Positions 50,443 to 58,582 of a stretch of 64,000 nt of DNA are shown in pieces. The notes under the pieces are model-generated. The model was not told the DNA's origin. It saw nothing but the letters and a program-made list of their open reading frames with translations, and made no database searches. The number at the start of each line of letters is the position of its first letter. Position 1 is the first letter of the stretch. Both the position numbers and the translations under genes were made by a program. Origin of the DNA: Paenibacillus radicis (ex Gao et al. 2016) (GTDB taxonomy: Bacteria > Bacillota > Bacilli > Paenibacillales > Paenibacillaceae); assembly GCF_014641555.1 (NCBI RefSeq), contig NZ_BMHY01000021.1, positions 1 to 64,000 on the forward strand. Direction: 5' to 3'.

Positions 50443-51864
50443 TTAAGCCGCCGTTTCTTCTCCGGATCCTGTACCGGAAATGATTCGCTGCGCGATCGAC
50501 GGATCACGCTTCATTTGAACCCAAGCATAGATCAGACTAATCACAACAACCGCCGCTATAATCCATGGAAAATAACTGACCGGCTTCGGCTGGCCGGGCT
50601 GAACCATCGCCCATAGCGGAAGCGCGATGCTGATTACGCCCAGCACAGGCAGCACATACCGCTGGATAATCGTCAAATCCTTATTCGGGTAGATGATAAC
50701 GGCGATGTTAAGCAGTGCGTAAATAATGAGCAGCGGAATCGTACCGATCGTGCCTAAATAGCCAAAGCCAGTCACCCATGCGCCGCCCGCAAAACCAAAC
50801 AGCAGTGCAAAAGCGATGCCAAGTCCGCTTATCAGCGATAACGTGCCGGCTGGCGTCCGCCATTTGGAAACAAAACTAAGCTTCGCCGGGATAAGCCCTT
50901 CACGAGCCGAATTGAAGGCGACGCGAGAGAAGCCGTTCAAGCAAGCGATCGTCATGCCGACGATGCTCGTAAAGCCGGCAATCACAGCCAGAAATGCAAA
51001 CCGGCCCAAGTAACGGTCAGCAACCTCTATAAAAGGGTTCGAGCTCTTGATCAGCGACTCATTATCATTGCTGAAGCCAGTGACGACAGCGTAGCTGACG
51101 AACAAATAGAACACCGTCATGACCGCGATGCTGATGAGCACAGCGCGTTTCGTGTTGCGCTTCGGATTTTGCGTCTCTTCCGCCAGCGCGGCGGAGTTCT
51201 CAAAGCCGATGAACAAATAGATGGCTAGCGGGAACCCTAGTCCGATGCCGGCCAGACCGCCAGTAATAGAGGACGGAGCAAATGGCTTCAGCGACAAGCC
51301 CGCCGGCGGATCAAGAAGCACGTAGACCGACACGCCGACCAGCACGAGCACCTCAATGACGAGCGCAATCGTTGCGATTTTCGTCGAGCGGTCAATTCCG
51401 ATAATCGTGAGTCCCCATATGAGGAGGCCAAGTACAACAGTCGGGATCGCCCAATGGACATGAATGCCGTAGAGCGCCAATGAGTCTGACGTCCAGCCTC
51501 CCAGCTCAATAAAAGCCGAGCCCGCAAGAAACACCGTTCCGACTATAAAGACGATGGAGGCCGCCGTTCCGGTCAAGCCGCCGAACGCCATCCCGATATA
51601 TTTGATAAGCGAGCCGCTCGACGGATGCTTGGCGGAAAACCGGGTGAGACTCAGCCCTACGATAATAATGGCAATTGCGGATAAAAGAATCGTGAGCGGC
51701 GAGCCGATGCCGGTCGCGATAAAGATAACCGGCAAGCCGTAATAGATAGCGGCTGCCGGCGCCATCTGTGCCAGCGTTGAACCAATTGCGTCAAACAGAC
51801 TTAACTTTTTTGCAGGCGTTAATTGACCCGTGGACATTGCTTCGGTCGCTTGATTACCCATCAT
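50443..51864 (-). CDS. APC-family amino-acid/amine permease
   Basis: A 473-residue transporter with 12 membrane helices. The N-terminus shows the APC pattern LSLFDAIGSTLAQMAPAAAIYYGLP and the first-helix GIGSPLT region; helix 6 carries FIGFENSAALAEETQNPKRN. The substrate would be an amino acid or related amine; in this context a sulfur-containing amino-acid derivative is a reasonable guess. AGGAGG lies 6 bases before the ATG. A hairpin with T7 precedes the gene by about 40 bases. Confidence 0.88.
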   Translation of the reverse strand: MMGNQATEAMSTGQLTPAKKLSLFDAIGSTLAQMAPAAAIYYGLPVIFIATGIGSPLTILLSAIAIIIVGLSLTRFSAKHPSSGSLIKYIGMAFGGLTGTAASIVFIVGTVFLAGSAFIELGGWTSDSLALYGIHVHWAIPTVVLGLLIWGLTIIGIDRSTKIATIALVIEVLVLVGVSVYVLLDPPAGLSLKPFAPSSITGGLAGIGLGFPLAIYLFIGFENSAALAEETQNPKRNTKRAVLISIAVMTVFYLFVSYAVVTGFSNDNESLIKSSNPFIEVADRYLGRFAFLAVIAGFTSIVGMTIACLNGFSRVAFNSAREGLIPAKLSFVSKWRTPAGTLSLISGLGIAFALLFGFAGGAWVTGFGYLGTIGTIPLLIIYALLNIAVIIYPNKDLTIIQRYVLPVLGVISIALPLWAMVQPGQPKPVSYFPWIIAAVVVISLIYAWVQMKRDPSIAQRIISGTGSGEETAA

Positions 51865-51904
51865 AAAATCCTCCTAAATTTCGTTTTAAAGCGATATAGG
51901 CATC

Positions 51905-51948
51905 AAAAAAAGACTGCTCCGCATCTCCCTGCCTTTGGGAAAGTGGAG
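51905..51948 (-). terminator. Leader hairpin with T7 upstream of the permease
   Basis: Between the SfnG-like and permease genes the minus strand forms CTCC-n4-TCCC / GGGA-n4-GGAG (stem in two short parts, 51,917-51,948) and then seven T (51,911-51,905). Only about 30 bases remain before the ribosome binding site, so the hairpin may tune read-through from the upstream genes. The stem is weak. Confidence 0.5.
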
Positions 51949-52002
51949 AGCCTTCGGTCGTCCGATCGGATCCCTTCATCTTACAATTAAATGCGACAAC
52001 CG

Positions 52003-53133
52003 CTAACTTCCCGCAGCCGTTGCTTCTTCGCGAACGGTTCCATCCGCATTAGTGTTGGCATCGGCTGCTGCCTCCTGCTTCCGCACGAGCGGAATGACCT
52101 GCTTGCCGAAAGCCTCCAGTTCGTTGTCATAGTGAAGAAAGGCGGTAAGCACCAGATCGATGCCGATCTCTTTCAGGCCGGCAATACGTTCCGCCACTTG
52201 TTCAGCCGTTCCGATCAACCCGGTCTTGAAGCCGTCGTTGAACTGGATTAAATCCTCGAAGCTGGAATTGGCCCACATCCCTTCGCGTTCCGATGACGCC
52301 TGACCCGCCTGCTTCACCTGCTCGCGGAACGCTTCCACGACCGCCGTATCGGCATTATCGATAATGTCCCGCAGCACTTGCTTCGCTTCCTCCTCCGTAT
52401 CCCGGACAATAACGAAAGCATTCACTCCGAATTTGACCGTCCGGCCGTATTCAGCGGCGTAACTGCTCACTTCATCGATCTGCTTCTTCAAGCCTTCCAG
52501 ATGGTTGCCGTTCATCAAGTAGAAATCCGACACCCGGCCCGCCATACGCTTTGCAGCTTTGGAGTTGCCGCCTTGATAAACAGTTGGACCTGGCGTCTGA
52601 AGCGGGCGCGGTTTATAGTCCGCGTCGCGAAGCCGGTAGAAGTCGCCGGCAAAGGTGGCCTGATCCGACGTCCACAGCTCGCGCAGCACTTCAATAAACT
52701 CCTCCGAGCGGCGATAGCGCTCGTCATGATCGAGCCACGGCTGACCGAGAGCGATATACTCCTCCTTCAGCCAGCCGCTGACAACATTGATGGCAGCTCG
52801 GCCGCCGCTCAAATGGTCGATTGTCGTCAGCATTTTCGCCACGATAGCCGGAGGCCATAAGCCGGAAGCGACCGCGGCGATTAAGCCAAGCGACTTAGTC
52901 TTGACCGCTAAAGCCGCGGCGAAGGTGAGCGACTCCCATTGATTTTCAGCGTCGCTGCTGGCGACGAAGCGCGTCGGCAGCAGCATCTGGCTGAAGCCCG
53001 TCTTCTCTGCAGTATCCGCGTACCGGACATTGGCTTCAAACGACGAATCGGTTCGCTGCACCAGCTTTGTCGCAACCTGCCCGCCATCCTCCAGTGGAGC
53101 CCAATAGCCAAATTCGATTGCACCCATTTCCAT
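52003..53133 (-). CDS. FMNH2-dependent LLM monooxygenase, SfnG-like
   Basis: A 376-residue luciferase-like flavin monooxygenase close to dimethylsulfone monooxygenase SfnG: FGYWAPLEDGG, LAVKTKSLGLIAAVASGLWPPAIVAKM, TIDHLSGGRAAINVVSGWLKEEY, PWLDHDERYRRSEEFIEVLRELW, GPTVYQGGNSKAAKRMAG. The reaction would oxidise a C-S bond using FMNH2 and O2 supplied by a separate reductase. A low-complexity Ala/Asp tail ends the protein. It follows the ssuD-like gene by 14 bases. Confidence 0.87.
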   Translation of the reverse strand: MEMGAIEFGYWAPLEDGGQVATKLVQRTDSSFEANVRYADTAEKTGFSQMLLPTRFVASSDAENQWESLTFAAALAVKTKSLGLIAAVASGLWPPAIVAKMLTTIDHLSGGRAAINVVSGWLKEEYIALGQPWLDHDERYRRSEEFIEVLRELWTSDQATFAGDFYRLRDADYKPRPLQTPGPTVYQGGNSKAAKRMAGRVSDFYLMNGNHLEGLKKQIDEVSSYAAEYGRTVKFGVNAFVIVRDTEEEAKQVLRDIIDNADTAVVEAFREQVKQAGQASSEREGMWANSSFEDLIQFNDGFKTGLIGTAEQVAERIAGLKEIGIDLVLTAFLHYDNELEAFGKQVIPLVRKQEAAADANTNADGTVREEATAAGS

Positions 53134-53147
53134 ATGAACCTCCTTCT

Positions 53148-54332
53148 TTATGATCTCGCCGGAGAAGCTTCTGCAACCCCAGCCTCCGACGCTTCGCTCC
53201 CTTTCGAGGAAGGAATTTCGTTGTTGGCGATCAGCTCCCCAAATGGGCTAATAAACGCTCTTTCATCTTGTCCTTCACGCTTGTTCAGCGGCAGCAGCGG
53301 GAATAGCAGCTCGGCTGTCCGATACGCTTCCTCCAAATGCGGATATCCGGATAAAATAAACGTCTCCATGCCGATTTCGGCATACTCTTTAATTCTCGCC
53401 GCCACATTTTCCGGACTGCCAACAAGCGCCGTTCCCGCTCCGCCGCGTACAAGTCCGATGCCCGCCCAGAGGTTCGGGCTAATCTCCAGCTTCGAGCGAT
53501 CCCCTTTATGCAGCTCGCTCATTCGCTTCTGCCCTTCGGAATCCATCCGTGCAAAAACTTGCTGCGCTGAAGCGATCGTTGCCTCATCCAAATGAGCAAT
53601 TAATTCCTCTGCCGCTTGCCACGCCTCTTCCTCCGTCGGACGGACGATAACATGCAGCCGGATGCCGAACTTGAGCTTCCGCCCTTTCGCAGCGGCCAGT
53701 GCCCTCATCTTCTCGACCTTGCCGCGAACCTGTTCCGGCGGTTCTCCCCAAGTCAGATACACATCGACATGATCAGCCGCGACCTCCATTGCCGCCTCCG
53801 ACGATCCTCCGAAGTACAGCGGCGGATACGGCTTTTGCACAGTCGGATAAAGCACTTTGCCGCCTTCGATCCGCAGATGCTCACCTTCGAAATCAACGGT
53901 CTCTCCTGCAAGCTCCTTACGCCATATATGAAGAAATTCATCGGTCAGCTCATATCTGGCGTCATGATCAAGAAACAGTCCATCGCCAGCCAGCTCAATT
54001 GGATCGCCCCCCGCCACCACGTTAATGAGCAATCTGCCGCCCGAGAAACGGTCCAGCGTGGCGGACATTCGCGCAGCAACGGTCGGCAGCGTCAGACCGG
54101 GTCGAACAGCAACGAGAAACTTTAATCTCTCTGTAACGGGCACCAGCGTGGAAGCGACAATCCAAGCATCCTCGCATGATTTTCCTGTCGGCAACAGCAC
54201 GCCGCTATAGCCAAGCTCGTCTGCCGCCTGCGCAATTTGCTTGCAGTAGTTATAAGTAACGGCTCTTGCGCCTGTAGCCGTTCCGAGATAACGGCCGTCC
54301 CCGTGAGTCGGTATAAACCAAAACAATTCCAT
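53148..54332 (-). CDS. ssuD: FMNH2-dependent alkanesulfonate monooxygenase, SsuD-like
   Basis: A 394-residue luciferase-like monooxygenase matching SsuD, which releases sulfite from alkanesulfonates: FWFIPTHGDGRYLGT, VLLPTGKSCEDAWIVASTL, LKFLVAVRPGL, TLDRFSGGRLLINVVAGGDP, LYFGGSSEAAMEVAADHVDVYLTWGEP. Residues near Cys 54, His and Arg positions of the family are kept. The C-terminus is extended by about 30 residues beyond E. coli SsuD. No ssuABC transporter or flavin reductase gene (ssuE) is adjacent. Confidence 0.9.
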   Translation of the reverse strand: MELFWFIPTHGDGRYLGTATGARAVTYNYCKQIAQAADELGYSGVLLPTGKSCEDAWIVASTLVPVTERLKFLVAVRPGLTLPTVAARMSATLDRFSGGRLLINVVAGGDPIELAGDGLFLDHDARYELTDEFLHIWRKELAGETVDFEGEHLRIEGGKVLYPTVQKPYPPLYFGGSSEAAMEVAADHVDVYLTWGEPPEQVRGKVEKMRALAAAKGRKLKFGIRLHVIVRPTEEEAWQAAEELIAHLDEATIASAQQVFARMDSEGQKRMSELHKGDRSKLEISPNLWAGIGLVRGGAGTALVGSPENVAARIKEYAEIGMETFILSGYPHLEEAYRTAELLFPLLPLNKREGQDERAFISPFGELIANNEIPSSKGSEASEAGVAEASPARS

Positions 54333-54382
54333 GTTCGTTCTTCCCTTCTAATTCAGAATTTGAAGTGCTCGCCGCCCGTAAG

Positions 54383-55837
54383 TTAGACCAGCGTCTTCCC
54401 TTCCTTGCTCGTCCGCTTGAGGAGATCCCAAATCGGATCAGTCAGCCGCTCCTTCTCGAAGGCGGCATATTGATTGGCATAGCCCCTGACCGGATCACCC
54501 GCATAGAAGCGCTCGTAAAGCTCATGTCTGGCGCCAAGCGGACTGCCGATCAAATCCCAGGCGAGCTTGAACAGCTGCACTTTTTTCTCCGCGCTGACAG
54601 AGGCGCCTTCGAAATATTTGTGCATCAGCTCAGAAAGCGGTCCGTAAAAGTCCTCAACACCGGATGGCGCTTGAACGAAACCGCCGCCGCCCACCTGCTG
54701 CAAAATCTCTAGCGCGCGCGGATAAAATTTCGTCCCAATATTACGTGCCGTATCGATATACGACAGCTCGGGGACGAGCACGCCGGATGCATCGGGCTTT
54801 GCTTGCGTTTCGGAAGCGATCACCAGCGCTTTAATCACTTCGACCTGGGTCAACAGCTCGCCAAGCTTCTCCTGTACATGAAGAAAGCCTTGGGCACCGA
54901 TCGATTCCGCTACCGCAAACGCTACGCCCGTTACAAACTCCAGCTTCGCTACATAGCGAACGATATTCTGATGAAAGGCGAGGGCATTAGCGGTTCGGTT
55001 GCCGCGCAGCGTCAATACCTTCTGCGCATCTCCGTACAGGAGAACCCGTTCCCACGGAACCAGCACTTCATCGAAGAAAAGCACGGCATCCATCTCATCA
55101 TATTTGGAGCTGAGCGGATGATTTCGTTCATTCGCGCTTGCGAACGTCTCCCGGCACACGATATGCAGTCCTGGCGAATTGGCGGGCACGATTAGCACAT
55201 GAGCATGGTTGCGGTTGGAGGCGTCGAACTTCAAAAACGACGAAATAATAAAATCATGCGTGTAGGGCGCTCCCGTAGCGATCATTTTCGCACCGCTAAC
55301 GACGATGCCCTCGCTATTCTCCCGTACGACATGAAGGAAACGGTCGGCAATGCGCGCATCGTCCAAATTTTTCGACCGGTCGATCTGCGGGTCAATAATA
55401 GCCGTCGTCAAGAAACGGTCCTGATCCCTGGCTTCCTCGTAATAGCGTGTAATTTTATCTGCAAAATGCGGGTCTAGCGTCCCTAGCTCTTCTCTTGCTG
55501 CATACCACCCGGTTACGATAGAACGAGCATAGTCGGACAACCTGCTCATCATACCGTGCGTTTCCTGAGACCAGCGGGCAAATGACCGGCTTCGCTGGGC
55601 CAATTGCTCCCCCGTGTACGGAACAAGGAATGAGCTATGTGAGTAACGATCCGATTGTCCGACTTGATAGCCTACGATCTGTTGAACTGATGGATCGTCC
55701 AGCATATTGAACAGCTGCCTTATTGTATCCAGCGTTCCCTTAAAGGCGGGATGCTCCGGCAAATTTGTAATTTGCGTCCCTTCCAGCCATATTTTCCGGC
55801 CATCGTCCAAGCTGCGAACGAAAGTATCTCCCCTCAA
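54383..55837 (-). CDS. HpaB-family FADH2-dependent monooxygenase
   Basis: A 484-residue protein of the 4-hydroxyphenylacetate 3-hydroxylase large-component family: DGRKIWLEGTQITNLPEHPAF near the N-terminus, GIVVSGAKMIATGAPYTHDFIIS, VLFFDEVLVPWERVLLYGD and the C-terminal VGGGGFVQAPSG. Family members hydroxylate phenols or other small molecules with FADH2 from a partner reductase. TTG start with AAGGGGAG 6 bases upstream. First gene of the probable hpaB-ssuD-sfnG unit. A phenolic substrate is not proven by the fold; its company suggests an organosulfur route. Confidence 0.85.
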   Translation of the reverse strand: MRGDTFVRSLDDGRKIWLEGTQITNLPEHPAFKGTLDTIRQLFNMLDDPSVQQIVGYQVGQSDRYSHSSFLVPYTGEQLAQRSRSFARWSQETHGMMSRLSDYARSIVTGWYAAREELGTLDPHFADKITRYYEEARDQDRFLTTAIIDPQIDRSKNLDDARIADRFLHVVRENSEGIVVSGAKMIATGAPYTHDFIISSFLKFDASNRNHAHVLIVPANSPGLHIVCRETFASANERNHPLSSKYDEMDAVLFFDEVLVPWERVLLYGDAQKVLTLRGNRTANALAFHQNIVRYVAKLEFVTGVAFAVAESIGAQGFLHVQEKLGELLTQVEVIKALVIASETQAKPDASGVLVPELSYIDTARNIGTKFYPRALEILQQVGGGGFVQAPSGVEDFYGPLSELMHKYFEGASVSAEKKVQLFKLAWDLIGSPLGARHELYERFYAGDPVRGYANQYAAFEKERLTDPIWDLLKRTSKEGKTLV

Positions 55838-55875
55838 TCCGTTCTCCCCTTTTCGAATAAACTTTTTACACTATC

Positions 55876-55892
55876 CCAATTGATTTAATTGG
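55876..55892. promoter_or_regulatory. Palindrome in the hpaB/tetR divergent region
   Basis: CCAATT-GATTT-AATTGG, a perfect 17-bp inverted repeat about 40 bases upstream of the hpaB-like start, beside a CATAAT-like -10 on the minus strand. Candidate operator for the divergent TetR-type regulator. No other genes lie in the 284-bp gap. Confidence 0.5.
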
Positions 55893-56121
55893 TTTTATTT
55901 ATTATGATAGCTATTAATTATTCGGCTTCAACCATTAATTGGGCCTAAAACGTTGCAAATCCGACACTTGAATCCATTTTGTATGGATCCTGATCACTTA
56001 ATCCTACATTGGGCAGCAAACTGTTTGGCGGTCACCCATTGAATGAGATAGTTATGGAAGAGAATGGCGTGTTGGTTTTCCAACATTAGGAGTTCATTTG
56101 TTGTATAGGAGGGATTATTGT

Positions 56122-56748
56122 ATGTCAGCCGAACAAAACCAGCTGAATGAGGATCGCCGCGTTAGCCGGACGAAGCAGTTCATCAGCGGAGCGCTGCTGG
56201 AGCTGCTTCAGGAAAAGCGGATTGAGGACATCGCGATTAAAGATATTACCGAGCGGGCGAATGTGAACCGCTCTACTTTCTATGCCTACTACAGCGACAA
56301 ATTCGACCTGCTGGATCAAATGACAAAAGCTAAGCTCGATGAGCTTTCAAGGTTGTTAATTGCAGGAAATGCCGCAGCCTATCTGCCCGATTATAATGAG
56401 CCAGACCCTTTTTTCTCCACATTGTTTGACCACTTAGAGGAGAATGAGCCCTTCTATATCGTATTGTTCACGCGTCTTGGACCCGCTTCAGCAGCCAATG
56501 ACTATCCGAATGCGATGTTCGCTGTCATTCGCGACGCGTTTTACGCCCGCATCAGCTCGCTTGGCATGAGCCAGAAACAAGCTGTCCCCGTTGACTTGCT
56601 GCTTGACCATATCAGCTTCTCCACCTTCCACTCCGCGAAAAAATGGATGGAGCAGCGCATGATTTATTCATCGCGGCATATGGCGCTGCAGCTGACGCGC
56701 TTATCTATTTTGGGCGGTTATCGGGCAATGGGCTTTGTCGTCTCCTAG
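56122..56748 (+). CDS. TetR/AcrR-family regulator
   Basis: A 208-residue regulator with N-terminal helix-turn-helix (about 17-62; GALLELLQEKRIEDIAIKDITERANVNRSTFYAYYSDKFDLLDQM) and an effector-binding helical domain resembling TetR_C_7/YsiA-like members. ATG 56122 follows AGGAGGG. It is divergent from the monooxygenase operon and lies upstream of the MFS gene, so it could control either or both. Confidence 0.88.
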   Translation: MSAEQNQLNEDRRVSRTKQFISGALLELLQEKRIEDIAIKDITERANVNRSTFYAYYSDKFDLLDQMTKAKLDELSRLLIAGNAAAYLPDYNEPDPFFSTLFDHLEENEPFYIVLFTRLGPASAANDYPNAMFAVIRDAFYARISSLGMSQKQAVPVDLLLDHISFSTFHSAKKWMEQRMIYSSRHMALQLTRLSILGGYRAMGFVVS

Positions 56749-56928
56749 CGTATTTTTCAACCTAAGCAACATATATAACATTTTCCTAAACAGGCGAAAA
56801 CAAAGCCAAGATGTGTGATTGTGCTGCTCCTGCAGAACGATTATGATAAGCTTACCTTTCTTGAAGAACTGCAAATAGAGAAAAGAGAGACTAAGCCATA
56901 CTTTCAGGGGATAGGAGTCAGCCGTAAA

Positions 56929-58146
56929 ATGAACACTACTTTGCAGCATGCACAAGCTGCGCCATTAAAGAAAAAAGGGGCGTTTCCACTATCGCTCATC
57001 TGCTTGACCATCGGTGCTTTCGCGATCGGGATGACCGAGTTTCTCGTGATGGGATTGCTCCCAAACGTAGCTGCGGATTTGAATGTAACGATATCGCAGG
57101 CTGGACAAATTATTACCGCATATGCGCTGGGCGTTGCGATTGGTGCACCGGTACTTACCATGCTTACCCACTCTTTGCCTAAAAAAAGATTATTAATCTT
57201 GCTGATGCTAATTTTTATTCTTGGCAATGCACTTTCCATGATTGCACCGACGTATCCGCTGCTCGTTGGCGCCCGCGTTCTGACTGCACTAGCCCATGGG
57301 ACATTCCTTGGCGTCGGATCGCTGATCGCCACTTACCTCGTTAGTCCCGAGCGGCGGGGCAGCGCCGTATCTATCGTGCTGGCAGGCCTGACAATCGCCA
57401 ATATTATCGGGGTACCGATCGGAACGTTTATCGGTCAGCATTTCGGATGGCGGGCTTCCTTCGGCGTCATTACGATACTGGGTATTTTCTCGCTTCTTGG
57501 CATTATGCGGTTTATACCCGTCATCCGTGGAGACAAAGCTTCGAGCCTCGCGCAGGAAATCAGCAGCGTACTAAAACCGCAAGTGCTGCTGACATTGCTC
57601 TTCGGATTGTTCGGCTGCGCTAGCCTGTTCGCCATGTTCACTTACATTTCGCCTGTCCTGCAATCAATAAGCGGCTTTCAGGAAAACAGCGTCACCTGGA
57701 TTCTCGTTATTTTCGGCATCGGCGTCACAATCGGCAACATCATCGGCGGTAAATTGGCCGATTGGAAGCAGCTCCCGTACTTAGCGATCAACTACGCTGT
57801 GCTTGCCATCGTTCTCGCGGCATTGACCGTTATGCTGTCTAATCCGATTCTTGCCGTCATCACTATTTTCCTGTGGGGCGTTGCCGCTTTTGCCATTTTG
57901 CCGGGCATTCAGCTGCGGACAATGACGCTAGCCGGAGACGCGCCGATGCTCACGGCTACAGCTAACCATTCGGCCTTGAATATCGGCAATGCGCTGGGCG
58001 CTTATACAGGCGGTGCCGCCATCACTTTGGCGGGTTTGCACTCGCTCACTTGGCTGGCCGCCGGACTCGCAACGCTAGGCTTGATCGGCGTTCTGCTCAG
58101 CTTCATGCTCGATCGCAAAGTGAAATTGAAAGCGGCGCAGTCGTGA
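56929..58146 (+). CDS. MFS transporter, DHA1 (AraJ/YdhP-like) family
   Basis: A 405-residue transporter with 12 membrane helices: FAIGMTEFLVMGLLPNVAADL in helix 1, the loop 2-3 motif LTHSLPKKRLL and the family motif GVPIGTFIGQHFGWRASF near 155-172. Related proteins export sugars, purines or drugs. ATG 56929 follows GATAGGAG; the longer frame from 56,815 adds an unlikely charged N-terminus. It follows the TetR gene by 180 bases, a common regulator-efflux arrangement. Confidence 0.88.
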   Translation: MNTTLQHAQAAPLKKKGAFPLSLICLTIGAFAIGMTEFLVMGLLPNVAADLNVTISQAGQIITAYALGVAIGAPVLTMLTHSLPKKRLLILLMLIFILGNALSMIAPTYPLLVGARVLTALAHGTFLGVGSLIATYLVSPERRGSAVSIVLAGLTIANIIGVPIGTFIGQHFGWRASFGVITILGIFSLLGIMRFIPVIRGDKASSLAQEISSVLKPQVLLTLLFGLFGCASLFAMFTYISPVLQSISGFQENSVTWILVIFGIGVTIGNIIGGKLADWKQLPYLAINYAVLAIVLAALTVMLSNPILAVITIFLWGVAAFAILPGIQLRTMTLAGDAPMLTATANHSALNIGNALGAYTGGAAITLAGLHSLTWLAAGLATLGLIGVLLSFMLDRKVKLKAAQS

Positions 58147-58184
58147 ACCACAAATAGATAATAATAGAAGAATCAGCATACAGG

Positions 58185-58213
58185 ACCCCCTCGTTTATTC
58201 CAGACGCGGGGGT
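58185..58213 (+). terminator. Terminator of the MFS gene
   Basis: ACCCCC-tCGT / ACG-cGGGGGT stem followed by TTTCTGG; a moderately strong terminator. Confidence 0.75.
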
Positions 58214-58257
58214 TTTCTGGTACCTTTCAATGATTGATTTCATGAACCCAATAAGCC

Positions 58258-58443
58258 CAAAATGTAAAAGTACATTTTGATACGGCTCCATTCGGCTAAA
58301 ATCGCGTTCAACATGCAAAAATACATTTGGAATCGCCCCATTTAATCCGATACCCGATTTTTCCGCCAATCAACCTGCACATTTGCAATTTGATGCGATT
58401 ATTCGCCGAAAAACCAGCCAACAACCTGCACTTTTACATTTTG
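58258..58443. repeat. Dispersed four-unit quasi-palindrome element, copy at 58.3 kb
   Basis: Units start at 58,258, 58,309, 58,371 and 58,422 (51, 62, 51). Units 1-4 and the third spacer (ATGCGATTATTCGCCG…) align base by base with the 34.0-kb copy. It fills most of the gap between the MFS terminator and the MerR promoter. Not coding. Confidence 0.85.
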
Positions 58444-58526
58444 AATACCCTAACCCTAGTAAAGCCCCCGCCAGCTCCTCTAACTAGTCCACAATGAAAA
58501 ATGACAAAATCACCTTCGCTTTCGTG

Positions 58527-58557
58527 TTGACATTCACGCGGCGTAAAGGTGTAGGAT
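58527..58557 (+). promoter_or_regulatory. MerR-type promoter with 19-bp spacer
   Basis: TTGACA (58,527) and TAGGAT (58,552) are separated by exactly 19 bp, the stretched spacing typical of promoters activated by MerR-family proteins. The spacer holds the inverted repeat ACGC-g-GCGT. It lies 26 bases ahead of a MerR-family gene, implying autoregulation. Confidence 0.8.
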
Positions 58558-58582
58558 AGCTTTAGGTCAGGAGGGATGCAGA

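Noticed and set aside
51865..52002. SAM-I (S-box) riboswitch or T-box before the permease
   Set aside because: Neither the S-box core nor the T-box TGGNACC-type sequence could be found; only a weak hairpin and T-run.
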